Of a stretch of DNA of 64,000 bases, positions 22,690 to 32,575 are shown one piece after another. Each line of letters begins with the position of its first letter. The stretch's first letter is position 1. Made by a program: the position numbers and the translations under genes. This DNA comes from Prunus persica (taxonomy: Eukaryota; Streptophyta; Magnoliopsida; Rosales; Rosaceae): assembly GCF_000346465.2 (NCBI RefSeq), contig NC_034015.1:15297507-15361506 (forward strand), given 5' to 3'. The notes beneath the pieces were generated by a model that was not told the origin of the DNA, did no database searches, and saw only the letters and a list, made by a program, of their open reading frames with translations.

Positions 22690-25600
22690 ATGGTGACTGC
22701 TACTCAACTTCAAATTGTTCAATCTCCGATTACTACCTTAATTCCCACTGTCTCTACTTCTGTGACAGTTAAGCTTGATGATGCAAATTATCTCACTTGG
22801 AATTTTCAGATGCAGCTTCTTCTTGAAGGTCATGGCTTATTGGGGTTTGTTGATGGTTCACGGCTGTGTCCTCCTCGTTTTGATGAAGATTCTGCTGTTG
22901 AAGGTGTGGAAACTGATGCTTATGCAGTGTGGAAGATGCATGATCGTGCCTTGATGCAATTGCTAATTGCCACCCTTTCTTCTGCTGCAATCTCATATGT
23001 CATTGGGTGTACTAGTTCTCATGATATGTGGGTTCAGTTGAAGGACAGATTTTCTATGGTTACCAAAGCTAGGATTTTTCAGATGAAAAGTGAGCTTCAG
23101 AATATCAAGAAGGGTGCTGACCCAGTCTCTCAATACTTGCACAAGATAAAGGATGCTAGAGATCATCTTGCTGCTGCTGGGGTTTCTTTTGATGATGATG
23201 ATATTGTCATCTTGGCTCTTAATGGTCTTCCCCCAGAATATAATACATTTCGGTGTATGGTTCGAGGCAGGGAAAATGTGCTCTCTCTTAAAGATTTTAG
23301 ATCTCAGTTGCTTGCTGAAGAGGCCATTCTTGAACATACTTGCTCTGCCACTCCTTTTGCCTCTGCAATGATGGCGAACAATCAATCATTCCAAGGAACA
23401 TCTCTTGTTCTTGCTGACACTTCCCCGTCTGTCCCATCTTCTATTTCATCTAGCCACAATGGTGGTGTTCATGGTGGTCTCAATGGAGGTGTCCACTCTA
23501 GCTCTAATGGTGGCTCTTTTTCACATAATGGTGGTTTCCAATCTGGCCCTAATAGAGGTTCCTTTTATCGAGGAAGAGGCAGACCTCGGCATCAGTTTTC
23601 TTCTAGTCCAAGACCGTATCAAGCTCCACCTAATTCTGGCCCTGGCATCCTTGGTTCGGGTACTGATATTCCAACTTGTCAAATATGCAACAAGAAAGGT
23701 CATCTTGCTGCTGATTGTTATCAGCGACATCAGCAATTCACAAGTCCTAGTTCCTCTGTTCAATGCCAAATTTGCTGGAAGTATGGCCACACCGCTATTC
23801 AGTGTTACCACAGAGGCAATTTTTCCTATCAAGGCAAACCTCCTTCATCCAATCTTACTGCAATGCATGCCGACTGTTCTCCTTCCTCATCAGCTGAGCA
23901 ATTTTGGGTAGCTGATACTGGAGCAACAGCCCATATGACGTCTGATTTGTCTCAACTCAGTCTTGCTACCCCTTTCTTAGGAAATGAGACTATCACCACT
24001 GCGGGGGGTTCAGGTTTGAGTATTTCTAGTGTTGGCTCTTCTTCTTTGAATACTCCTCAGTGTTCTTTCCAATTATCGAAAGTTTTGCATGTGCCAAAGA
24101 TATCTCAGCATTTGCTTTCTGTGCATCGGTTATGTAAAGATAATAACTGCAGATTTATATGTGATGCATTTGGCTTTTGGATTCAGGACAAACTCACGGG
24201 GAGTGTTCTTCTCAAGGGGCTGTGTAGAGCTGGCCTATATTCAATTCCTTTCTTTCCTTCACAGCCTCATCCTACTCCAGCTGCTTCTCTCCTCAAACAA
24301 CATTTCTGCTTTCTTGGACATCCAGTAAACACTAGTCTGTGGCACAAGCGATTTGGTCATCCCTCCAATATCATTACTACTGCTCTTTTACATCAAACAC
24401 AGGTTCCTTTTTCTTCAGACAAAGTCCAATCTATCTGTCATCATTGTTTAGAAGGCAAACTAGCTAAACTTCCTTTTCATTATCCAGCAGTAAAATCTGT
24501 CAAACCTTTAGAGGTGATTCATAGTGATGTGTGGGGTCCTTCTCCAACAATATCTGTTGAGGGGTTCAAATATTATGTTAGCTTTGTAGATGAGTGTACT
24601 CGATTTACTTGGCTCTTTCCAATGATCAATAAAGCAGAAGTTTACTCTATTTTTGTTCATTTTCATGCTTACTTAGTCACTCAGTTCTCTGCTTCTCTTA
24701 AGGTTTTTCAAAGTGATGGAGGTGGTGAGTATCTTAGTCATAAATTTCAACATTTTCTTCTTGCTAGAGGTATCATTCATCATAAATCATGTCCCTATAC
24801 ACCTGAACAAAATGGCTTAGCTGAGAGAAAACACCGACACATCTTAGAGACTGCTATCACTTTATTGCAAACTGCTCATTTACCACCAAAATTTTGGTTT
24901 CATGCTTGTGCTACTTCAGTCTACTTGATCAATAGGATGCCTTGTAAAACTCTTCATTTAAAATCTCCTTATTTCTTATTGTTTGGATCTGCCCCAGCCA
25001 TTACTCATCTAAAGGTATTTGGCTGTGCTTGCTTTCCTTTGCTCAAGCCTTATAATACAAACAAACTTCAGCCAAAAACTTCTACTTGTGTCTTTCTAGG
25101 CTATGCAGGACAATATAAAGGCTATATTTGTTTTTCTCTCCTTACCAATAGACTATTTGTCACTAGACATGTCCTATTTGATGAAACTATGTTTCCATTC
25201 ACATCTGTCCATCCAGTAAGTATCTCTTCATCTCCGTATCTCCCTTCCTCTTCTCCTCCTCCATCCATTTCATTCACTAATACTGTCTTATCACCTCTCT
25301 CTTCTCTTTCCATTGCCTCACCTTCTCCTTCCACCTTTGAAGCCAATGAACCTTTGACTACTTCCCCTTCTGCTACACATTCAGCTACACAGTCTCCTCT
25401 CCCTGTGGATCCTGATTTTCAGCCTGAAAGTCTTCGTGTTGTCTTGCCTCTACCATCTATAAATCTGCATCCTATGACAACACGGTCTAAAAATGGCATC
25501 TCCAAGAGGAAGGCTTTTTCTGCTTCTACTTCTACTGATTTCTCTACAATTGAGCCTAGTTCTTTCAAGGCTGCTTCTCAATCACCGGAATGGCAATCTG

Positions 25601-27159
25601 CCATGCGGGAGGAAATTGAGGCTCTTCATGCTCAAGGTACTTGGGATTTGGTTCCTCTCCCAGCTCATAAGAATCTTGTTGGCTGTAAATGGGTTTATAG
25701 GATCAAGAAGAATGCAGATGGTTCTATTGCTAGGCATAAGGCTCGCTTGGTTGCTAAGGGATTTAGTCAAGAGGAGGGTATTGATTATTATGAAACCTTC
25801 AGTCCGGTAGTTAAACCAACCACTGTTCGATTAGTTCTGGCTCTGGCCGCTCAGTTTCAGTGGTCCTTACGGCAACTTGATGTTAAAAATGCGTTCTTGC
25901 ATGGTGTTCTTCAAGAGGAGGTTTATATGACACAACCTCAAGGCTTTGAGAGTAAGCTTTATTCTTCTGATTTTGTTTGCAGACTCAAGAAGTCCTTGTA
26001 TGGTTTAAAACAGGCTCCTCGTGCCTGGAATGAAAGATTTACTAGCTTCTTACCAAGCTTGGGTTTTCAAGCTTCAACTGCGGATCCATCTCTCTTTCTT
26101 CACCATTCGTCACTTGGTACTGTGGTTTTGCTTCTCTATGTTGATGATATCATTCTTACTGGCAGTAATTCATCTCTTATTGCATCTGTAATTAGTGCTT
26201 TAACTCAGGAGTTTGATATGAAGGATTTAGGCCAATTGACTTATTTTCTGGGGCTCCAAATTTCATATCAGTCTGCTGGCTTGTTTGTGTCTCAAACTAA
26301 GTATATCAAGGAACTGCTTGGCAAGGTTGATTTGCAGGATTCAAAACCGTGTCCTACTCCTTGTCTTCCTTATCACAGACTCTTGAAAGATGATGGCAAA
26401 CCTTATTCTCATCCAGAGCAGTATAGAAGCATTGTTGGTGCTTTGCAGTACCTCACTTTCACAAGGCCAGATATTGCCTTCTCAGTGAATCAAGCTTGTC
26501 AATTTATGCATAATCCTATGGAATCTCATGTTGTGGCAGTTAAGAGAATCCTGAGGTATTTGAAAGGAACCATTGATTTTGGCATTTGGTTTAAGCCTGG
26601 TCTTCTTCATCTGCACGCTTATAGTGATGCTGACTGGGCTGGGGATCCTAATGACCGCAGATCTGTTTCGGGATTTATTGTTTACTTAGGCTCTAGTCCT
26701 ATTTCTTGGGCTTCTAAGAAGCAACATACTGTCTCTCGTTCGTCCACTGAGGCAGAGTATAGGGCTTTGGCGATTACGGCTGCTGAACTTGCATGGATCA
26801 GACAGTTGTTCTGTGATCTGCACGTTCCATTACATGTTCCTCCTTTAATTCATTGTGACAATATCTCTGCTATTGCTCTCTCTTCCAACCCAGTGTTTCA
26901 TTCCCGAATGAAACATCTACAGATTGATTATCATTTTGTTCGAGAACGAGTCATTCGGGGTGATTTACTTGTGCAACATGTCTCTTCTGCAGAACAATTT
27001 GCTGACATTCTCACTAAGGGGCTGTCTATCCCTTTATTCCAGCATCATTGTTCCAATCTCATGCTTGGCTCCTCCAAGCATGAGATTGAGGGGGCATGTA
27101 AAGATATCAAAGGTCCTAATTCTGCCACATGTCAGAAGATTGAAGAAGAGAGTTGTTGA
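22690..27159 (+). CDS. Copia gag-pol polyprotein, intact, 1,489 residues
   Basis: A single frame with no stop or frameshift. The N-terminal part is a Copia-type Gag. Two CCHC zinc knuckles lie near residues 329-343 (CQICNKKGHLAADC) and 358-372 (CQICWKYGHTAIQC). The aspartic protease has D409 in DTGA. The integrase has a GAG-pre-integrase/HHCC region (about 550-586) and a DDE core: D near 612 (HSDVW), D near 676 (QSDGGGEY) and E near 712 (PEQNGLAERKH). Reverse transcriptase spans about 995-1240, with YVDDIILTG near 1152. RNase H has YSDADWAGD near 1310 and STEAEYRALA near 1355. Known role: the polyprotein makes virus-like particles and copies the RNA into DNA. The last 21 codons lie inside the 3' LTR. 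All catalytic motifs are present, so the element may be able to move. Confidence 0.97.
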   Translation: MVTATQLQIVQSPITTLIPTVSTSVTVKLDDANYLTWNFQMQLLLEGHGLLGFVDGSRLCPPRFDEDSAVEGVETDAYAVWKMHDRALMQLLIATLSSAAISYVIGCTSSHDMWVQLKDRFSMVTKARIFQMKSELQNIKKGADPVSQYLHKIKDARDHLAAAGVSFDDDDIVILALNGLPPEYNTFRCMVRGRENVLSLKDFRSQLLAEEAILEHTCSATPFASAMMANNQSFQGTSLVLADTSPSVPSSISSSHNGGVHGGLNGGVHSSSNGGSFSHNGGFQSGPNRGSFYRGRGRPRHQFSSSPRPYQAPPNSGPGILGSGTDIPTCQICNKKGHLAADCYQRHQQFTSPSSSVQCQICWKYGHTAIQCYHRGNFSYQGKPPSSNLTAMHADCSPSSSAEQFWVADTGATAHMTSDLSQLSLATPFLGNETITTAGGSGLSISSVGSSSLNTPQCSFQLSKVLHVPKISQHLLSVHRLCKDNNCRFICDAFGFWIQDKLTGSVLLKGLCRAGLYSIPFFPSQPHPTPAASLLKQHFCFLGHPVNTSLWHKRFGHPSNIITTALLHQTQVPFSSDKVQSICHHCLEGKLAKLPFHYPAVKSVKPLEVIHSDVWGPSPTISVEGFKYYVSFVDECTRFTWLFPMINKAEVYSIFVHFHAYLVTQFSASLKVFQSDGGGEYLSHKFQHFLLARGIIHHKSCPYTPEQNGLAERKHRHILETAITLLQTAHLPPKFWFHACATSVYLINRMPCKTLHLKSPYFLLFGSAPAITHLKVFGCACFPLLKPYNTNKLQPKTSTCVFLGYAGQYKGYICFSLLTNRLFVTRHVLFDETMFPFTSVHPVSISSSPYLPSSSPPPSISFTNTVLSPLSSLSIASPSPSTFEANEPLTTSPSATHSATQSPLPVDPDFQPESLRVVLPLPSINLHPMTTRSKNGISKRKAFSASTSTDFSTIEPSSFKAASQSPEWQSAMREEIEALHAQGTWDLVPLPAHKNLVGCKWVYRIKKNADGSIARHKARLVAKGFSQEEGIDYYETFSPVVKPTTVRLVLALAAQFQWSLRQLDVKNAFLHGVLQEEVYMTQPQGFESKLYSSDFVCRLKKSLYGLKQAPRAWNERFTSFLPSLGFQASTADPSLFLHHSSLGTVVLLLYVDDIILTGSNSSLIASVISALTQEFDMKDLGQLTYFLGLQISYQSAGLFVSQTKYIKELLGKVDLQDSKPCPTPCLPYHRLLKDDGKPYSHPEQYRSIVGALQYLTFTRPDIAFSVNQACQFMHNPMESHVVAVKRILRYLKGTIDFGIWFKPGLLHLHAYSDADWAGDPNDRRSVSGFIVYLGSSPISWASKKQHTVSRSSTEAEYRALAITAAELAWIRQLFCDLHVPLHVPPLIHCDNISAIALSSNPVFHSRMKHLQIDYHFVRERVIRGDLLVQHVSSAEQFADILTKGLSIPLFQHHCSNLMLGSSKHEIEGACKDIKGPNSATCQKIEEESC
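27081..27096 (+). promoter_or_regulatory. Copia polypurine tract
   Basis: TGAGATTGAGGGGGCA lies immediately before the 3' LTR and would prime plus-strand DNA synthesis. It is also coding for the polyprotein. Confidence 0.75.
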
Positions 27160-27368
27160 AATATTGTTAAGACTGTTAGGCAGTTTTAGAGTTCTGTTAA
27201 AGTAGTTAGAAAGGCTAAGAGGTTAGAAACGTGTACACAAAGCTTTGTCAAGCTAGTATAAAACCGATTACTGTACTGTGTTGAATAATCAAGTATGAAT
27301 ACATCAATTCTTCTTCTAAGATCTCTGCTTTTCTCTGTTAAACTCTGTTCAATATTGCTATTCTCACA
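27097..27368 (+). repeat. 3' LTR of the Copia element
   Basis: 272 bp, identical to 22160-22431. Its first 63 bp encode the end of the polyprotein, with the stop at 27157-27159. Confidence 0.95.
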
Positions 27369-28743
27369 AGTATTACTTAAATGAATCCGTCCCGTTGAAT
27401 ATGTTTAATATACCTGATCCAACCGTCCAACAAAAAAGAAACTCATTAGACTTCAATCCAGAAAGCCACTTCAACAACCACAAGAGAGAAGATCTTGAGC
27501 ATCTTACAAATATATATTCAACAAACCCAACTGTATAGATTATAATAATAAATCACTACTTAATCGTCCTAAAACTGGGTTAGCTACACTAATTAATCGT
27601 ATTAGTACTAATTGCTCTAGCGGGTTTTCTTTTTCAATATTGCCATGATGAACTGCAAAGTCTGCTGAGGAATCTTTCTAGGTTTTGGTGGCTAATGATG
27701 GTGTTAAAAGCTCGCACAACAGATTGGAACCGCAAAAGGTTTATGGGGTCTTTTCATTTCGAAAGTTAGGTTTGTCTGACCAAAAAGAAATCATATCTTC
27801 TATATAAATTATAATTACTTTGCTTGAATCTGAACATTTTGTGTACGCCGACGACCCCATAAATATATATCTAACCTTTCTCCAAATAGTGGATCGTAGT
27901 TAGTGGGAGGGTTCATTTATAGGTGAAATAGTGGGAAGGGCACCCCTTCATTTTTTAAAGCCTCAATGCAGCCAGCCCTCTAGGGTATAGTTTGACAAAT
28001 AAAAGTGACATTATAATCAACCCTGTGAAGATCCAGATCTCATGCCAGTATTGTATGTCGAGCACTAGTCTAGCTCATGTAAGTTGAGTTACAAATACTA
28101 TTAGTTTGGATGCTCTTATGACTATTTATTTATTCCGTCGTCGCTTATTCAAGTTTAAATTTTATATGGGCGCATTTCAAGAATAAATAATAAAAGGTTA
28201 TAGTATGAGGGGAATTTTGCAGAACAAAGCATTAGGTCAAGGTGGGAATGTTCACCTGAAGTTGGCTGCAAATATCGACATCAATCAATCGACACCCTGT
28301 TTTTTTCGAAAATAGGTTTGGTTTTTTAAGGAAAAACAAAAAAGACCATGTCGGTAGGGGAGGCCAATCAAATGGTGGCACCGTGTTGACACATGCGCAG
28401 ACATTTGCCCTTGTAAATTCTGCTCTATATATATAATATATGCAGGGGGTTTTTTAAGACAAATTTAAAAAGTAAAAAAGAAATTGAAGGGTTATTTGAT
28501 TGCTTGGGCGGGCCATGGGGGCAAACAGAATATAGACAACTAGCATGTAGCGGGGGTGCATTAGTTTTTGTAATGAGAGGTTGGGCTTAAACAGTTAATA
28601 TAAACCGTCCAGAGTACTTTACACTTTAGCTTTGCTTTTTTTGGTGATTTTATATATATCTCACAATCTGTGTGGAATCTTCCCGCTCCTATGGACCTGC
28701 ACATGCCTTGCCTCCTCAACCCGTTGATACTATTTCTTCGGGG

Positions 28744-28769
<26 letters not shown>
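28744..28769. repeat. (GA)n tract upstream of CEP gene D
   Basis: About 26 bp of GA repeat, 40 bp upstream of the TATA box at 28808. It is comparable to the tract upstream of CEP gene C. Confidence 0.9.
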
Positions 28770-28776
<7 letters not shown>

Positions 28777-28807
28777 GCCGTTTGGCGCACTCAGCTCTTC
28801 AAGCCCA

Positions 28808-28815
28808 TATAAATA
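28808..28815 (+). promoter_or_regulatory. TATA box of CEP gene D
   Basis: TATAAATA lies in CCCATATAAATACCACAG, 135 bp before the ATG at 28943. The leader holds a CT repeat (28895-28915). Confidence 0.7.
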
Positions 28816-28942
28816 CCACAGTAGAGCAATAGGTTTCCATACGCCACACTTCTTCATCAAAACCCTCCAATACCATATAACACCAAATACTAAATCTCTC
28901 TCTCTCTCTCTCTCTTCTCTGATCTATCTAAATTTGCTTAAG

Positions 28943-29254
28943 ATGTCCAAGATTTCTAGGCTGATGATGACCACCACTATCTGTACTTGCCTGCTCTTTT
29001 TGATATGTTGCCATGAAGCCTTGCATGTGGAGGGAAGGCATTTGAAGTTCGGGCCGAGCTCAAGGCATAGTGAGAACATGGTGATGAGGACTACCACTCC
29101 AAGCACTAATGATGATCACCGTAACGCTAGTGATGGCCATGGTTCGGTGCAAGCTGATCATGATCAGCCAAGAAAGGTTGAACATGTTACTGACGATTTT
29201 CGACCCACGACCCCCGGTCACAGTCCCGGCGTTGGTCACTCTATTAAAAACTGA
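28943..29254 (+). CDS. CEP precursor D, single peptide domain
   Basis: Intronless, 103 residues. The signal peptide (about 1-28) is Cys/Leu-rich and is followed by HVEGRHLK, equivalent to the CIEGR junction of its relatives. The middle (36-84) is His/Asp-rich. The CEP domain is D85-H99 (DFRPTTPGHSPGVGH), the most canonical of the cluster, and the tail is SIKN. By family knowledge it is a secreted precursor of a group I CEP hormone. An in-frame ATG far upstream at 28670 lies before the TATA box and passes through a GA repeat, so the ATG at 28943, which opens the signal peptide, was chosen. A SINE begins only about 15 bp after the stop. Identity is very secure. Confidence 0.93.
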   Translation: MSKISRLMMTTTICTCLLFLICCHEALHVEGRHLKFGPSSRHSENMVMRTTTPSTNDDHRNASDGHGSVQADHDQPRKVEHVTDDFRPTTPGHSPGVGHSIKN

Positions 29255-29268
29255 TTTGTTTAGTCAAT

Positions 29269-29407
29269 AGGGTTTAGCCCAGTGGAAAAAAGACATTGAC
29301 TTGTACACTGAGTTTCAAGTTTGAATCCCCACGACATTATAGTTGTGCCCTCTTCCCCTATCGTTTAGACTATCGCTTGTACTCAACCACCCAAAAACAA
29401 AAAAAAA
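29269..29407 (+). mobile_element. tRNA-derived SINE, family S1, copy 4, in the CEP D 3' UTR
   Basis: GGTTTAGCCCAGTGG (A box), GACATTGACTTGTACA, B-box-like AAGTTTGAATCCCC, and the 3' end TTTAGACTATCGCTTGTACT with an A-rich tail (CAAAAAAAAA). It begins about 15 bp after the CEP D stop codon. Confidence 0.7.
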
Positions 29408-29654
29408 CTTAATTGTTTAAATTTATCCTAGCTACCTATTTCAATCGATCACATGTGTTGTACCATGTATTAATTACTTGGTCTTTCTCAATGTATATAA
29501 AGATCATCCAGTTCCTCTCTCCACTAGTATTCAATTGATTTTGAATTTAGATGTCTCAATTATGTCTGTTTTATTAGCCGTTTTCTTCTATTGTTATGTT
29601 TATCGTGGTAAAATAAGAAATGACTAAAAGTTATAATTTAACCTTACGCACCAC

Positions 29655-29782
29655 CCTCCTAGTTTAATTAGGAGTTAATAGTAAAAAGGATACATCATAG
29701 TGGCAGATAGCCGCCACACCTCCTAGTTTAATTAGAAGTTAATAGTAAAAAGGACACATCATAGTGTCAGATAGCCGCGAAT
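29655..29782. repeat. 64-bp tandem duplication
   Basis: Two adjacent units begin CCTCCTAGTTTAATTAG and end GCAGATAGCCGC or TCAGATAGCCGC. They differ at only a few bases. Confidence 0.85.
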
Positions 29783-29839
29783 AAGAGTAAGATTAATGTA
29801 CAACAAACTTTAAAACTAACAAATTAACAATATATATAT

Positions 29840-29966
29840 ACAAGTGATAGTAATCTAAAGTATAAAAGAATGAAGGTTTCTCACACACAGACTATGTAAG
29901 TGTCATGGAGTTTTGAAACTAAGACTATTGCAAGTTAATGCCATTTTTCACTGGACTATACCCTAT
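29840..29966 (-). mobile_element. tRNA-derived SINE, family S1, copy 5 (minus strand)
   Basis: Read on the minus strand it has AGTCCAGTGAAAAATGGCAT, CTTGCAATAG, an eroded B box (AGTTTCAAAACTCC), GTGTGTGAGAAACCTTC and the 3' end TTTAGATTACTATCACTTGT. Confidence 0.6.
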
Positions 29967-30681
29967 TGGTATAAAACTAAACATAGGTTTAAACAAGTTT
30001 AGCAAAAGCTAAAAGTGGGTTTATAGAATTAATTCGAAACTTGGGTGGTTTGCTAACTTTGCTTGGTCCCATGTGCAATTATAAACAAGTACGGTTCGTT
30101 AAGTTAGTTTAAGCACTAGTAAAGCTGACGAATTATGGCTAGCTTGACCCCACTTTGAGGTCGATCTCTTGGATTCTAAGTTTAAGACGAAATTGACCAA
30201 AAACAAAATAAAAGTGACAAAGATGCACGAGAGCTTTGGTCCAAAGGACCAAAAGGCTGCTTAAAGTTAAAGTGTCGTTCCAAGGGGCCAAAAGGCTGCT
30301 TAAAGTTACGTTTGGTAGGTTTTCCAAACTGATTGATTAGGGATTTGGTCTCACTCAGAGACAATGGCTCGTGGGTTGCCTTATAAAATTTGCAAGTTGG
30401 AGCATGCGCTCTGTACGGCGTTTTGATTCGGTTAGTCTCAAAGAAATGCTTATTTATGTGTTAATGATGCGTAAATTAATATCTTTGTACCTTTCTTGTT
30501 CTTGTTCACTCTCTCTCTCTCTCTTTTTTTTTCTCTTTTTTTTTTTGGGGGTTTCAAACGATAGATAACTTCAATTAATCAACGGACGAGTTTACATCAT
30601 GCTCAAGTTGTGGCATGTACCGATCAGTGACTGTTAAGGTGCATGGTCTTGTTAGAACTAAAGCTATATATAGAAGTTGTA

Positions 30682-30772
30682 GATGTGGATTAGCTTAGTT
30701 GGTTAAGACAGACAATGTATCTGCCTTTATACTCAAATTCGAATGAGTTTTTTTAATTTAAACCCTACACTT
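30682..30772 (+). mobile_element. tRNA-derived SINE fragment, second type
   Basis: GTGGATTAGCTTAGTTGGTT is a good A box, and AAATTCGAATGAG is a B-box relic. The spacing of about 45 bp between boxes is tRNA-like, and T-rich sequence follows. The stems do not pair well enough for a working tRNA. It resembles the head of the SINE at the CEP B stop more than family S1. Confidence 0.5.
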
Positions 30773-31321
30773 TTCTTTGTTCACTCCAATACTTAAATCA
30801 TTAAGCTCTTAAGTTTTATTATTGTGTAAAAAGACAAAAAAAGGTCATCCATCTTAATACTTAATCCTAGTACATCTATACATACACCACACCACTCTTC
30901 ATATTAAGTTTAAGAAAAACACAAACTCCTCTATAACCTATTGCCATATTACTCTTCTCTTCCAATCCACTTCTCAAACCCTAAATACGGTATGCAAATA
31001 GTGACTTGTGAGTCATCAGTTGAAGTATGTAATGTGAGATTATTTCTTGGTTTGGGACTCCTCCCAAAATTATTGAGGAGATTATTTCTTACTCTAGGAC
31101 TCCTCCCAAATTATTTCTTGGCTTGAGACTCCTCCCAGAATTATCTTCCTTGCCCTTCGGGCTTTTTGAATATGATCAGTTCAAAGAACAAAAGAAGAAA
31201 AAAAATACAAAGACAGAAGCAACTGGATGTAGCTTCCTGAAACTTGTGCTGAAGCACCAGAGGGCAACTCAATCTGAAAGAGCAACACAACACAATCTGT
31301 TTTGATTGGATTGGAGTGAAT

Positions 31322-31397
31322 AATCAATGGAGTAAATAGCTCAGTAGAGCAATTATATTAATCAATGGAGTACATAGCTCAGTAGAGCAATCATACA
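31322..31397. repeat. 38-bp tandem duplication
   Basis: Two units of AATCAATGGAGTAAATAGCT plus CAGTAGAGCAAT, 38 bp apart, with a single difference in the core. Confidence 0.85.
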
Positions 31398-32404
31398 ACA
31401 GAACAGAGTCTATGTGACGTTTACTTGTGATATGAAGGACAATGGTTGATGAGGTTTTTATTCATCAATGGTGTGGGGTGTGAGATCTGATGGAGTTGGG
31501 AAAAATATAATAAGGAGAGCTAGAGTTACTTTAGGTTGTGAGAGAAGTGGGCATCATATTAAGAAGCCTAATGTAGATTCAGATGACGAATATTTGGGTG
31601 TGGTGTGTGGGGTGTGGGGTGTGAAGTTGATGAGTTTTTTTTTTTTTTTTTTTTTCTGCTGGGTGTGTATTTAGGGGTAGTTTTGGAAGATAGGGGGGTT
31701 TTCTTAGAAATTGTGAAAATTTGAATTAGAAGTTTGAGTGAACTTAGAATATGGAGTAAACAAAGAGAAGTGTGGGTTTAATTCGAATTCTCCTCCTTGT
31801 GAAGTAGAATAATTCATTACGTTAATTTGGTAAGTTGGGTTGATTTTATTAGTAGACTAATTTTTTTTTTTTTTTTTACTTCTTCTTTCGATATAAACCA
31901 TAAGCATTTAACTATAAACTCTAAATTATATACAAAAGAATGTCGTTTTGATCATAAAGACAATATTGATAATACAAAAGACATATGGGATCCCATTTCT
32001 CCATTAATATAGCTAGTAGCTACTGTGACTGTGATGATGACAGATGAATGAATGCATAGAAGTGTTAACACTATTTTTCCCTTCACCAAGGCCATAGAAG
32101 AAACATATTTTCAAGCATATCTCTGAGAGTACTCTAATTAAGTTGGGAATCTGCTAGTGGTTGTTGAAAGTTTAGCTAATGTATTGTCACAATAAGATAT
32201 CAGTAGTGATCTCAGATTGAGCAAAGTAATCTCACCTAACCTTATCAAATCTCTTAGTTGATGATGATCGATCCTAGCTATACCTTCTTATTCTAGAATA
32301 TGATGATATCAAAATGCACCATTTCAATTTTGGTTGCATCATCGCAATCAAATATGTCCATTACATAGAAATGTAGAATTTTCTAAGTTTTATTTTTATA
32401 TCTG

Positions 32405-32575
32405 AGGAATCCCTTCAAGGCAGGGCCACATTGGACTCTCATCCTTGTCAGGTAAACTCCAACCCCACAGTATGTGTGTTAGTAAATCAAGAACTTACAC
32501 AACAGCAGTAGGATTCGAACAGGTGACCTATTAGTTTACAGTTGGCCCTCAGCTCGTCCGCCATGGGGGCAGAAT
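32405..32575 (-). mobile_element. Possible SINE (minus strand)
   Basis: Read on the minus strand: CCCATGGCGGACGAGCTGAG, a B-box-like TGTTCGAATCCTACTG and a low-complexity body. The A box is weak. The evidence is only the B box and overall layout. Confidence 0.35.

Larger units (their letters stand above)
22160..27368 (+). mobile_element. Full-length Ty1/Copia LTR retrotransposon (5,209 bp)
   Basis: It has identical 272-bp LTRs that start TGTAAAGATATC and end GCTATTCTCACA. The primer-binding site TGGTATCA starts directly after the 5' LTR, a purine tract (GAGATTGAGGGGGCA) lies before the 3' LTR, and one uninterrupted gag-pol frame runs between. The domain order protease-integrase-RT-RNase H is that of Copia elements. 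LTR identity over 272 bp means a young insertion by the usual LTR-clock argument. The flanking pentamers differ (GGTTA on the left, AGTAT on the right), so no target-site duplication is visible. It separates CEP genes C and D. Confidence 0.97.
27369..28942. other. Intergenic region and promoter of CEP gene D
   Basis: AT-rich spacer with no recognised gene. The right end holds a GA tract (28744-28769), a TATA box (28808) and a CT tract (28895-28915) in the leader of CEP gene D. Confidence 0.55.

Noticed and set aside
22690..27159. Numerous other open frames on both strands
   Set aside because: They overlap the intact Copia polyprotein in other frames and show none of their own features.
30682..30760. 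tRNA gene
   Set aside because: Good A box but eroded B box and no pairing of the acceptor stem; treated as a SINE fragment.
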